DNA of 46,114 nt from an uncultured Clostridia bacterium (GTDB taxonomy: Bacteria > Bacillota > Clostridia > Lachnospirales > Lachnospiraceae). Position 1 is the stretch's first letter, and each line of letters starts with the position of its first letter. Shown one piece after another: positions 25,131 to 33,596 of this stretch. The stretch is taken from assembly GCA_947643415.1 (NCBI GenBank), contig CANRWA010000029.1, positions 1 to 46,114 of the forward strand. Direction: 5' to 3'. The notes under the pieces are model-generated. The model was not told the origin of the DNA. It saw nothing but the letters and a program-made list of their open reading frames with translations, and made no database searches. The translations under genes were made by a program, and so were the position numbers.

Positions 25131-25853
25131 ATGGTAGATTACTCACAATTCGAGGCAAGTACAAAATCAGGGATCCATGCAGATCCCGGAAGGATACGAA
25201 AGAATGACGAAATTATCGGAAAGGTATTGAAGCAGCGGAAAAGCTCCAAGATATACTGTGTGTTATGTGTGCTGCTGGCTGCTGGTTCCTTCTTCATACA
25301 CTGGATCATAACCGTAGTCTTTGGCCTGGCAGCACTGTTTTTTCTGTGGCGGGGTACCGGGAAGATATCTGATGATTATCTAAAAGAGGTTTATGAAGAA
25401 GGACTGCTGGTTCCGGGACTTATTGTGAAAACCCAGCCTCTTACCATAATGGCCATTGCAAACCTTGTTGCACAGGATGGGGCAAAGACCATCAACGGAT
25501 GTTTTAACCTTGTGGTAAAAGAACTGGACGGTGCTGACAAAAAACTATATGAAAAAATCCCATGTTCCTGTTTCTTCTGTTATGAAGGTGGTTCTTACCA
25601 TTCCTCATTTGAACCCCACCCTCTTTATTGGGGAACATCTGACAAGCAGGAGATCAACGCAGCGCTGATACAGGTTGAAGAAGATAATAAAGAAAATTCC
25701 CAGGATGAATGGGAAGTGCTGAAACAGACTGCAAAACAATTCCCCACCCTGGAAAATGAACAGATCATTTTATTGGATGAAAATTATATTCCCTTTGGTA
25801 TAAAGAAGAACGGACAGAGTGATTATGATCCGCTGAATCCTGAAACTCCATAG
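25131..25853 (+). CDS. Membrane-anchored protein of unknown function (possibly DUF3239-like)
   Basis: About 240 residues. A short cytoplasmic N-terminus (KSGIHADPGRIRKNDEIIGK) leads to two adjacent membrane helices (about 42-75: YCVLCVLLAAGSFFIHWIITVVFGLAALFFLW). A soluble domain of about 160 residues follows, with conserved-looking blocks GLLVPGLIVKTQPLTIMA, CSCFFCYEGGSYHSSFEPHPLYWGT and LLDENYIPFGI. I have a weak memory of this pattern being labelled DUF3239 and cannot confirm it. The start could be 25122 or 25131; the purine-rich site AGAAAGGCGG ends at 25121, which gives better spacing to 25131. It has its own promoter and a bidirectional terminator. Confidence 0.7.
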   Translation: MVDYSQFEASTKSGIHADPGRIRKNDEIIGKVLKQRKSSKIYCVLCVLLAAGSFFIHWIITVVFGLAALFFLWRGTGKISDDYLKEVYEEGLLVPGLIVKTQPLTIMAIANLVAQDGAKTINGCFNLVVKELDGADKKLYEKIPCSCFFCYEGGSYHSSFEPHPLYWGTSDKQEINAALIQVEEDNKENSQDEWEVLKQTAKQFPTLENEQIILLDENYIPFGIKKNGQSDYDPLNPETP

Positions 25854-25856
25854 AAG

Positions 25857-25897
25857 AAAAAAGAATCCTATTCATAACTGGATAAGGATTCTTTTTT
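25857..25897. terminator. Bidirectional terminator between 25131 gene and rpmB
   Basis: AAAAAAGAATCC at 25857-25868 pairs with GGATTCTTTTTT at 25886-25897. The A-run and T-run at the stem base provide U-tracts in both directions. Confidence 0.85.
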
Positions 25898-25929
25898 ATC
25901 TTATGGTCCATGTTTCTACTCTGATCTGT

Positions 25930-26115
25930 CTATGCTCTCTCAACTTTTCCAGAACGAAGGCATGAAGTACATACATACTGTTTCTTTGTACCACCGTTTA
26001 CCTTTACTCTTACAGATTTCAGATTTGACTTCCAGATCTTATTACTCCTTCTGTGAGAGTGGCTGACAGCGTTACCAAAATGTACGCCTTTTCCACATAC
26101 TGCACACTTAGCCAT
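25930..26115 (-). CDS. rpmB: 50S ribosomal protein L28
   Basis: 61-residue ribosomal protein. MAKCAVCGKGVHFGNAVSHS, the basic middle SNLKSVRVKVNGGTKKQYV and CTSCLRSGKVERA are diagnostic. Both CxxC pairs are present, so this is the zinc-binding (C+) form. AAGGAGG stands 8 bases before ATG 26115; the frame is open further upstream but the longer start is not credible. It has a dedicated promoter and a leader of about 75 bases. In Bacillus rpmB is likewise near yloU-yloV. Confidence 0.97.
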   Translation of the reverse strand: MAKCAVCGKGVHFGNAVSHSHRRSNKIWKSNLKSVRVKVNGGTKKQYVCTSCLRSGKVERA

Positions 26116-26196
26116 GAAAAGCACCTCCTTCTGAATACCTTTTTCTTCGCATGTCTCTCTATGGTCACAATTTATCTCACACACGACAACACGACT

Positions 26197-26225
26197 ATTC
26201 TAGCAAAAAAAACCTCTTTTTGCAA
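26197..26225 (-). promoter_or_regulatory. rpmB promoter
   Basis: On the minus strand TTGCAA (26225-26220) and TAGAAT (26202-26197) with a 17-base spacer, separating rpmB from the upstream ytfJ group. Confidence 0.7.
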
Positions 26226-26264
26226 GCATAATTTTTATTTTTAGTTAGATTTTTGCAAAAAACA

Positions 26265-26666
26265 TCACGGGTTCTTATCTGCTTTCCCTTTCTCCTGTTC
26301 ACCATTCTCCTTATCGCCCTTCTTGGAGAACTTGTCCACAAAACCAGGCACCATATCCAGAATCTTTGTAATGCCATCCTGATTCTTTACATTCACAAGC
26401 TTGGAATTCCCATCTTTAATGACCAGGACAGCGCTGGGCTGGATCTTTGCTCCCATACCGCCGCCGCCATTGTTCTTTGTCTCTGCGCCGCTCTCATTGG
26501 CGAACGCCCCGGCAGCCACACCGAAACTCACATCCACTAAGGGAAGTACAATGGTACCATCATCAAAACGCACCGCATCACCAACTACTGTCTTGGTCGT
26601 AATAAAAGAATCCATTCCATTAAATAAAGATTCTACTGTATTGCTAAAATTATTTTCTGCCATCAT
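26265..26666 (-). CDS. ytfJ: Spore protein YtfJ/GerW family
   Basis: 133 residues. The family core is clear: TVVGDAVRFDDGTIVLPLVDVSFGVAAG, a Gly-rich loop GGGGMGAKIQPSAVLVI, and the helix DMVPGFVDKF. The C-terminus is a Lys/Glu tail. In Bacillus GerW/YtfJ is a forespore protein needed for germination. The ATG at 26666 overlaps the TGA of the DUF2953 gene (ATGA), so the two are translationally coupled, and GGAGG lies 4 bases before it. It marks the organism as a probable spore former. Confidence 0.92.
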   Translation of the reverse strand: MMAENNFSNTVESLFNGMDSFITTKTVVGDAVRFDDGTIVLPLVDVSFGVAAGAFANESGAETKNNGGGGMGAKIQPSAVLVIKDGNSKLVNVKNQDGITKILDMVPGFVDKFSKKGDKENGEQEKGKADKNP

Positions 26667-27505
26667 GCAGCCTCCTTCTTGAACTTCTGAATATTATTCC
26701 ACAATTTTCTCAATTCTTTGTCCCTGTAAAGCCGGATACAGAGCCGGATGAAATACAAAACCTGTACCCGTCCCTTTATCATTCCGTCTGCCTGAAAGAT
26801 CTTATCATTAAAATCTGGTGTAATTTCAATTCCCTCCTGATAGGCAAATGGCAAAAGACTGATGCCTCCGATCACAAGACCCGTAGAAGACGGATCCCCT
26901 GTTCCGATCACAAAACATCCCTTCACCTTCCGGGGTGCCAGATAACGCAATAGTCTGCGCAGTTCCTCACGGATTCTATGAAACGCATGTCTGTTTTCTG
27001 TATCTCTGACAAATTTTATTATACCCGATAGCATATCAAAAGAAAAGGACTTTTTTCTTTTCTCTTTTTTCTTACCAGATGATTTCTTTTTCTTCCTTTT
27101 CTGTGGTTTCTTTTTTCCGTCCTCCGCTGTTCTGGATCTGTGGTCTCCTTCTCTTGTCTCTCTCTCTGGTCCGGCATCCGGCGCCGCCCTTTTTTCCTCC
27201 TTCCCCTCTTCTTTCTTTTCTACATGATTCTTCTGCTGCTCCCTGGTACTGCCTCCGGCAAGACGGCAGACAGGAATTCCCAAAATGCGGAACCATACCT
27301 GATCCGAATCTGGTTTCTTAACCACAGACACCACATGGCACAACCATGACACACGGTACTGATAATGCAGTACATCCCGGTTGCTTCCCGACAGATAATA
27401 GCGGACAGGCACGCATATCACAAGAACCACAAGCAGGAGCGCCAAACCAAGCACTCCTCCCATCACGATCCCGATCCATTTTAATATTGCCAAAAAAACA
27501 GCCAT
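26663..27505 (-). CDS. DUF2953-type membrane protein linked to ytfJ
   Basis: About 280 residues. One N-terminal membrane helix (about 5-33) leads to a beta-rich segment RDVLHYQYRVSWLCHVVSVV. A very Lys/Glu/Arg-rich linker (about 86-152) follows, then a C-terminal half with YLAPRKVKGCFVIGTGDPSSTGLVIGG. That half, and the position next to ytfJ, match the DUF2953 family, in which the pair is often conserved. The function is unknown; a sporulation role is inferred from the coupling. The start at 27505 is chosen because GGGGAAG precedes it and the longer frame overlaps the upstream gene. Confidence 0.78.
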   Translation of the reverse strand: MAVFLAILKWIGIVMGGVLGLALLLVVLVICVPVRYYLSGSNRDVLHYQYRVSWLCHVVSVVKKPDSDQVWFRILGIPVCRLAGGSTREQQKNHVEKKEEGKEEKRAAPDAGPERETREGDHRSRTAEDGKKKPQKRKKKKSSGKKKEKRKKSFSFDMLSGIIKFVRDTENRHAFHRIREELRRLLRYLAPRKVKGCFVIGTGDPSSTGLVIGGISLLPFAYQEGIEITPDFNDKIFQADGMIKGRVQVLYFIRLCIRLYRDKELRKLWNNIQKFKKEAA

Positions 27506-27509
27506 CCCG

Positions 27510-27866
27510 TCACTTCCCCGTAAAATCACTCTTATCAAATCTGTTCCGGAACTGAAGTTCTCCGTCCTGCCCTGCTGTCTCCATCAATATCTGCTGCAGC
27601 AGCTCAAGGGCAGAATCATAGTTCTTTGCCAGTCCTACAATATAAAGGTCCAGATGAGCATATCTCCTGAAAAAGAGCTGTCTTGTCTCTATGATATCAA
27701 AAAGATTCTTCTCATTCGAAGGCAGCGCAATCGCATAATAACTTCTCCAGAATTTCGACAAACTTCTCCTCAGACTTCCGGCACACCGCTCGATATGATG
27801 TTTACAGCGTTCCGGATTCTCTCTGATCTTTTGATCCGTATACAGATTGTTATACCAGTGAATCAT
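27510..27866 (-). CDS. Hypothetical protein, first gene of the ytfJ-DUF2953 run
   Basis: 118-residue soluble protein, no membrane segment. It opens MIHWYNNLYTDQKIRENPER and is rich in Tyr, Leu and Arg, with RRSYYAIALPS-like and ETRQLFFRRYAHLDLYIVGLA blocks, apparently all-helical. I recognise no domain. GGGAGG lies 5 bases before the ATG, and the stop is 4 bases before the DUF2953 start, so it is a real and coupled gene. Association with ytfJ suggests, but does not show, a role in sporulation. Confidence 0.75.
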   Translation of the reverse strand: MIHWYNNLYTDQKIRENPERCKHHIERCAGSLRRSLSKFWRSYYAIALPSNEKNLFDIIETRQLFFRRYAHLDLYIVGLAKNYDSALELLQQILMETAGQDGELQFRNRFDKSDFTGK

Positions 27867-27926
27867 CTCTGCCTCCCAATTTAAGCAGTCACACCCCTCT
27901 GCAGACAGCGGGGCATACCAGCTACT

Positions 27927-29306
27927 CTATCTTTCCTCCTGCATCAGATCCCAGAGAATCATCATTACGACACATTTCTCTGCTTTATCCTGGCATCCCA
28001 AAAGATTCACCTGTATGTACTCCTGAACTTCTTCTGTTTTTTTGAACATCACCGGAAGTTTCTCAAGGATCAGTCCCATAACTGCCCGCTTTACCGGACG
28101 GGATACCTCACTGAATTTCTGAATCAGCTCCGCCATCAATTCCTCTGTGCGCTTCTGCACATATGCAGCATCTGCTTTCTCTTCCCTCACTGCCTGCTCC
28201 AGGTCTACAAAGAGGCTGTCGGACAGAAGATTCGCCACGATAACCAGATCATCATAAAAATCCATCAGTCCAAAATCCTGCAGTTCCCTTGAGTAAGAGC
28301 TTTTGATCTCCAATAAAGCAGCCTCCAGATAGCTTGTCTTCTCAAGAAGATCCTCAATCTGCCCTTCAAGGGGTTCCAACATCTCATCCCGGTACTCCTT
28401 CTCAGAAAGACAGCTCCAAACCATACGGCATTCTTTCACTAACCGGCTCTCCAGGGCACGGTAATTCTGCAGGATACAAATCGCATAGATACCATTTACC
28501 ACCTTCTGCAGGCTATAATAAAAATCTGTGATGCTGCGGATCTGCTGTGCCCCCTCCTCCAATATCCCCAGCATTTCCTGATACATATCCTCATCCATAG
28601 CAGCATAGTCTGCCGTGGACAGCCGCTGCAGGATATCTTCAAAAAACGGATATTCCCCAACATATTTCGCTGGTTCATACACCATAGCAGCGGTTCGGAC
28701 CATATAGATAAAATTCTCCAGGGCGCCCTTGTCGCCATCTTTATACAATGTCATTGCCTCACTGACTCTCTGGGAAAATTTATTCTTCGTCATATGAACG
28801 GGGATCTGCCCCATCACCAGATGTATCTTTTCATGAAGGACACTCTGGTCCCTGTCAGAAAAAAGCCAGGAAGATAACCTCTGCATATACTCCTTTTCAT
28901 CAAAGACAGCAAGCTTCTTATTCAGTTCCTCCTCTGGCAGATATTTCAGTTCCATCCGGTTCAGCACATACTCATAGACCAGAAAACGGTCCGTATAACA
29001 GGTAAATACATCCATCTTATCTGTGATCTCCTGCCTCACCTCTCTCATCAGGGAGAGAATGGCATTTACCTGCCTGCTCCCGCTGCCAAGATCCCCCAAT
29101 GCCGAAAAGATCTTCTGCAGGATCTCCCTCTCTCTTCCCGCCATCTCCTGTTTCTCTTCCATGATCTCCTGAACCATGGTAAAAGCTGAAAAAGTCAGTT
29201 CCAGTGCCGCATATTCTCCATAAGAAGAAAGTGCTGTATCTTTGTATCTCTCCAGATTTATCTTAAGATTTTTCCCTTTATGGATCTCCTGTATCAAATG
29301 TCTCAT
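27927..29306 (-). CDS. Large all-helical hypothetical protein
   Basis: 459 residues, acidic, with many Leu/Glu/Met-rich helices and no signal peptide or membrane helix. It has few glycines and looks like an alpha-solenoid or coiled-coil assembly: for example EKTSYLEAALLEIKSSYSRE and LDEKEY-like blocks throughout. I recognise no family. ATG 29306 is chosen because TTGGAGG stands 5 bases upstream; the longer GTG start at 29339 runs through this site. It lies 60 bases upstream of the 118-residue gene and 77 downstream of the glycosyltransferase, all in one direction. Confidence 0.72.
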   Translation of the reverse strand: MRHLIQEIHKGKNLKINLERYKDTALSSYGEYAALELTFSAFTMVQEIMEEKQEMAGREREILQKIFSALGDLGSGSRQVNAILSLMREVRQEITDKMDVFTCYTDRFLVYEYVLNRMELKYLPEEELNKKLAVFDEKEYMQRLSSWLFSDRDQSVLHEKIHLVMGQIPVHMTKNKFSQRVSEAMTLYKDGDKGALENFIYMVRTAAMVYEPAKYVGEYPFFEDILQRLSTADYAAMDEDMYQEMLGILEEGAQQIRSITDFYYSLQKVVNGIYAICILQNYRALESRLVKECRMVWSCLSEKEYRDEMLEPLEGQIEDLLEKTSYLEAALLEIKSSYSRELQDFGLMDFYDDLVIVANLLSDSLFVDLEQAVREEKADAAYVQKRTEELMAELIQKFSEVSRPVKRAVMGLILEKLPVMFKKTEEVQEYIQVNLLGCQDKAEKCVVMMILWDLMQEER

Positions 29307-29358
29307 AACTTCCTCCAATTCATTTATGCACGCATTCACAAAATAACAGGTATAAAAA

Positions 29359-29385
29359 CGGGTTCAAATTGACACCATTGAGCTA
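29359..29385 (-). repeat. 27-bp dispersed repeat, second copy
   Basis: Matches 24846-24872 at 24 of 27 positions. Read on the minus strand it begins with the glycosyltransferase stop codon and is followed by CGTTTTTATA. GGTGTCAATTTGAACC is partly self-complementary, so it may act as a weak terminator. Confidence 0.55.
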
Positions 29386-32300
29386 TGACACCAGCTGCCA
29401 TTTTGACATCCAGCGCAGTCCGTCTCTCACAAACGACTCCGTCACCGGCTCTCCTGACAATACCGGATAGAACAGCAAAAACAACAAAAAGGCAGCAGCC
29501 AGATAAATAATGATCCATTTATACCATTTCCTGTCCTGTTCAGCCAGCCGCACCATCACATATACAAGCATCATTGCCACAAAAGGCACACTTGGAAAAT
29601 AGTGATAAGCGAAGGTACATCTTGGCACAGTCATCCATGGCACATACTGTACCAGATAAGCAAACACCAAAAACAATGCAGTTCGGTCCTTTTTTCCAAT
29701 AATGCGGTATACCATATAGAAAAATGCCGGAATCCCAGCCCACCAGACAAGAGGATTGCCGAAAGCACTGATCCCCTCTTTCATGCCATTTGCCAGCGTC
29801 TGGCAATAGTAGTACATAGGACGGTAGATCACAGGCCACTGAAACCATGCGGACTGAAAAGGATGGGTAGAATCCAGTTTTGAATGATAGCCAAACATAT
29901 CATCCTGATTCTTCAGCATCCTCTCCCACAATCCGGTATCTCGCCCATCCTCAAACGGAATATAGGATAAGAGATAGATCAGTCCGGCAATCAGGATAAA
30001 GAATACAATACAAAATATGATCGTCCTGTTCAATTTACCGTTAAATGACTCTATTATATGTGCATGGCTGATCCCATTTGTAGTTCCCTCTGGATTACTC
30101 TCCGCATACCGGTACTCCCTGTAACGGCGGAACATAATGGCAAAGAAGAAAATTGCCAGCCCAGCCGCCGCATAGACAGCCGTCCATTTCGAGGCACATC
30201 CAAGTCCCATGGCAATGGCACTCAGTCCAAGGGGGATAAATGTCTTCTTCAAAGGTGTGTCATAAAAACTCATCTGGCTGTACCAGTACATAAAGAAGAA
30301 CATCGCAATGATAAAGAAAGTTCCATATACATCAATGGTAGCAATCCTTGTTTGGGTAAAATGCATGAAATCAAAGGCAAAGAGGAAAGTCAGTGCCCCC
30401 GCTGCCCAGGTCTTTGCCTGAAAAAGCCTTCTTCCGAACAGATACATAAAAGGCAGCATAAAAATTCCAAAAAGCGTCCCCACAATACGCCAGCCAAAAG
30501 GATTCATGCCAAACACCCGGACACCGAGGCTGATAAGGAACTTGCCCAGAGGCGGATGCGTCCACTCATAATTCCGAAGCCCTTCTGTCATTTCGTATGC
30601 CGTACGGGCATGATAGATCTCATCAAAATATGTTCCCTCCCGGAATGTAATGAGCTCTTTGTATTCATCCTGCTCATCAAAGAGTTCCGGATAATCCGAT
30701 GCATTTACCGGCACCAGTATATTCCCATCGCCATCCTTGATGACCAGCTCCCTCAATGCAGATTCATTGTCCAGTGAGGTCAGCCGTACATACCGATAAT
30801 CATAAAGAAGATTATAAGTGCTGTTATCAAATTCCTCCCCTTCCCTTTTTTCAATGCGCATTTCATTCCATGTAAACACATTTTCTGCTTTTGCTGTGCC
30901 CAGATCCGAATAAGATGCTCCATCCTGGGAAAAGGACAGGGTAAAGGAACGGTTCTCGTATGTGCCGAGGAATGTATGGATCATATCAACCTTCTTTGCC
31001 TCCCCCAGATCCAGCACGATCTCTGACCCGGCTCCCCCGGAATTCCACTCCGTCTCCGGTGCGCTTGCCTTTCCCAGATCATACAGGGCGAATGCAGAAT
31101 ATACCAACATGATGCTTCCCAGAACGATCCAGTCCCACTTTGTAAATCCCGGCATACTGCGGCTGGCAAGGACTGGCTCTGTCTTCACTTCTTTTCCTCT
31201 CCTCCCGCCAGTCCTCCGGTTCAGGATATAGCTGGCACTCCGGCCATTTTTTGGTTTCTTTGCTGTCCTCTCTGCCAATGGCTGAATCTCTGTTTTGGCA
31301 AAGGCAGCGAAATACATATAACCGTATATGCCAAGGGTGAGCAATGCCGTAAATCCTATAATACCACCCTGTGGTCCGGTGGATTCATAATCCATGTAGT
31401 AATAATATACATGAAAAACATTGATAAACTGCACAATGGCAAATCCAACATAAGTAAAAAACAGTTCCTTTGCCGGTTTCACAAGAAAAGCACATAGCGT
31501 CAGTGCCACAACCGGGAACAGATACCTCTCATGCATCCGGACAGAGAAAAGAAACATCGTACTCACAATAACGCTCATACTGATAAAATATTTGGATCTG
31601 TCTTCCTTCAGCCGGAAAAAGATCCAGCCGCTGAGTGCCACTGAGGCAAAGATCGCCAACGTACCCCACTGCCGATATTCCAGAAACAAAAATTTACCGG
31701 ACTGGTCTGACCAGTTCAATCCAAAGAGCCCCCATATATTATAGGCATTTATCGTACAATATTCATATGATCCCAGCGTATCAATATACTGGCTGACCAC
31801 CTTTCCCAGACCAAAGGGGAGTATTACCAGAAGCATCATGATAATGGCAGAAAGTCCCCCCGCAAGATCACGGATAACCTTCTTTTTGTCAAATTTACCC
31901 CGGAATACCTGTTCGATCACAGTCCAGATGAGAATTGGTGTAAAGATCAGTGTCTGCGGCTTTATCAGCACACCAATGGCAAATGTGAAATAAGCAGGAA
32001 TCCGTTTCTCCTCCATACACAGATAACAAGTGAGAAGGACAAACAGGGTAAACACACCATCTGTCTGCCCCCACACCGAAGAGTCCAGTATAACGATGGG
32101 GTTCAATATATAGGTAAATGCCAGCAGCAGGGAAGAGGCCTCCGAAAACTTCCTCTTTGCCAGAATATAGATAAGATATCCCGCTGCCAGGTCAGAAAGT
32201 ACAGGGAATAATTTGATCAGGACCCGCCCCATATCTGTCATAGTGCCAATGGAAAAAAGCCTGCGGACTGCTGCCACGGCCCACAAGACCAGCATGTAGC

Positions 32301-32604
32301 CTGGTGGATAATCAGTAAAGGAATCTAAATGGTAAAATTCACTGATCCCATTATCAAACACAAGGTCAGACCAGGCATAAAAGCAGTTCATGTCTGTGCC
32401 ATGTCCCTTATACAAGGAAGCAAAAACCAGCTTAATGAGAAGAGCAAATGCCAGCAGCAGGAAAATATTCGACCATTCCCTCTTCTTCTCCTTATAATAG
32501 GTGCGTATTCCTGCCACTTCATAATGAAGTTTGAAACAGTACAGCAGTACAAAAACTGCCAGAGTGATCAATGAAATTATCATTAAACGCTGTATACTCT
32601 CCAT
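29383..32604 (-). CDS. Double GT-C glycosyltransferase: GT-C module, discoidin-like domain, PMT/GT39 module
   Basis: 1073 residues with about 20 or more membrane helices. The first module (about 1-440) is a polyprenyl-phosphate-sugar-dependent GT-C enzyme, with GHGTDMNCFYAWSDLV (Asp71 candidate catalytic acidic residue) and DYPPGYMLVLW, then SSVWGQTDGVF. After a basic cytoplasmic linker (about 441-488) a membrane helix leads to an extracellular beta domain (about 515-627: EIVLDLGEAKKVDMIHTFLG, FTLSFSQDG, YVRLTSLDNES) resembling F5/8 type C carbohydrate-binding domains. The third part (about 655-1073) is a PMT/GT39-like mannosyltransferase with FDEIYHART (661 on) and THPPLGK (682-688). It would glycosylate a protein or wall polymer outside the cell. 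GAGGAAAG precedes the ATG. It is 36 bases downstream of the rhomboid-like gene. Confidence 0.85.
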   Translation of the reverse strand: MESIQRLMIISLITLAVFVLLYCFKLHYEVAGIRTYYKEKKREWSNIFLLLAFALLIKLVFASLYKGHGTDMNCFYAWSDLVFDNGISEFYHLDSFTDYPPGYMLVLWAVAAVRRLFSIGTMTDMGRVLIKLFPVLSDLAAGYLIYILAKRKFSEASSLLLAFTYILNPIVILDSSVWGQTDGVFTLFVLLTCYLCMEEKRIPAYFTFAIGVLIKPQTLIFTPILIWTVIEQVFRGKFDKKKVIRDLAGGLSAIIMMLLVILPFGLGKVVSQYIDTLGSYEYCTINAYNIWGLFGLNWSDQSGKFLFLEYRQWGTLAIFASVALSGWIFFRLKEDRSKYFISMSVIVSTMFLFSVRMHERYLFPVVALTLCAFLVKPAKELFFTYVGFAIVQFINVFHVYYYYMDYESTGPQGGIIGFTALLTLGIYGYMYFAAFAKTEIQPLAERTAKKPKNGRSASYILNRRTGGRRGKEVKTEPVLASRSMPGFTKWDWIVLGSIMLVYSAFALYDLGKASAPETEWNSGGAGSEIVLDLGEAKKVDMIHTFLGTYENRSFTLSFSQDGASYSDLGTAKAENVFTWNEMRIEKREGEEFDNSTYNLLYDYRYVRLTSLDNESALRELVIKDGDGNILVPVNASDYPELFDEQDEYKELITFREGTYFDEIYHARTAYEMTEGLRNYEWTHPPLGKFLISLGVRVFGMNPFGWRIVGTLFGIFMLPFMYLFGRRLFQAKTWAAGALTFLFAFDFMHFTQTRIATIDVYGTFFIIAMFFFMYWYSQMSFYDTPLKKTFIPLGLSAIAMGLGCASKWTAVYAAAGLAIFFFAIMFRRYREYRYAESNPEGTTNGISHAHIIESFNGKLNRTIIFCIVFFILIAGLIYLLSYIPFEDGRDTGLWERMLKNQDDMFGYHSKLDSTHPFQSAWFQWPVIYRPMYYYCQTLANGMKEGISAFGNPLVWWAGIPAFFYMVYRIIGKKDRTALFLVFAYLVQYVPWMTVPRCTFAYHYFPSVPFVAMMLVYVMVRLAEQDRKWYKWIIIYLAAAFLLFLLFYPVLSGEPVTESFVRDGLRWMSKWQLVS

Positions 32605-32640
32605 CTTTCCTCTTCCATTCCCTTTCTATCGTTTTGCCTG

Positions 32641-33534
32641 TCAGTGGTGAACATGCTCATGGGTAAAGAGATGGTCTGAACAATACTCATAATTCCCATC
32701 ACATTTTGAGCAATAACGGAATTCCAACCCCGGTGCATCTCTCTCTGTCCTCCCACAGACCGCACATTTGTGGATGGTTCCATCCGATGCCGCCTCATGC
32801 ACTTTCCTTTTGTATTGGACTTTCCGCTTTTTTTGACGGTAAGCACCCTGCACACCAGGTTTTCCTCTTCCGAATATCAGGAACAATGCCACATTGAGAA
32901 GCGCCCCAACAATCATTACTACACCAAAATAATTTCCGGCGATGATCCCCTGAACCACGGTATATCCATCCAGAAGCAGCCACACTGCAGCAAGCCATTT
33001 CGCTTTCACAGGCACTACAAAATATACAAGGAACTGGGCATTGGGGAAGATCAGGGCATAGGCAAGGAAAAGGGAAGAATTCAGATGTTCCAGCGTCGCA
33101 CTCATTTCCAGATACACACTCAGCATTCTCGGCGGGATCCCTCCCACGCCAAGCATGATAAAATAGGCTGCAAACGTAACAAGAATAATAAATAATATCC
33201 CAGCGAAATAAAAAAGCGTGAAACGGAATGTTCCCCAAATCCGCTCCAGTGACATGCCAATACTGTAATACACATACATCCAGATGGCAAACATCAAAAG
33301 CGCTGCAAAATAGGAACCACCTGTGGCAACAGACGGATACAGCACAAAAGTAAATAAACGCCAGACCTGCCCATGCAGTATGGCATAGATATCCAACCCA
33401 AGATAATTATAATAAAAAGAAGGCGAGACAACACTTATTATAAATCCAGCTATATTTACAGCAATCACATAACGCATAAGATCCGGGATACCAAATCCCG
33501 GAAACTTTCTTTCCAGTCGGTCGATAAAATTCAT
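32641..33534 (-). CDS. Rhomboid-like membrane protein with C-terminal zinc-finger, probably not a protease
   Basis: 297 residues with about six helices. The early LGLDIYAILHGQVWRLFTFVLYPS matches the rhomboid L1 region (WR motif). However, the catalytic GxSG of helix 4 and the His of helix 6 are not visible: helix 4 reads NSSLFLAYALIFPNAQFL. After the membrane part come a basic stretch and a Cys/His cluster: CAVC (257-260), CSKC (275-278), C285, H288 and a His-rich end HEHVHH, probably a zinc ribbon in the cytoplasm. It would then be an inactive rhomboid (pseudoprotease) with an added metal-binding tail. AGGAGG precedes the ATG. It lies upstream of the glycosyltransferase and downstream of CorA. 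Confidence 0.75.
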   Translation of the reverse strand: MNFIDRLERKFPGFGIPDLMRYVIAVNIAGFIISVVSPSFYYNYLGLDIYAILHGQVWRLFTFVLYPSVATGGSYFAALLMFAIWMYVYYSIGMSLERIWGTFRFTLFYFAGILFIILVTFAAYFIMLGVGGIPPRMLSVYLEMSATLEHLNSSLFLAYALIFPNAQFLVYFVVPVKAKWLAAVWLLLDGYTVVQGIIAGNYFGVVMIVGALLNVALFLIFGRGKPGVQGAYRQKKRKVQYKRKVHEAASDGTIHKCAVCGRTERDAPGLEFRYCSKCDGNYEYCSDHLFTHEHVHH

Positions 33535-33596
33535 ATATCCTCCTATAAATCAAAAAATTAGCCTGTTTTCTGTGCGGTGCCATTATGATGAGATTC

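Noticed and set aside
27079..27349. Plus-strand open frames rich in Ser/Phe/Pro opposite the DUF2953 gene
   Set aside because: They mirror the Lys/Glu-rich linker codons and have no ribosome site.
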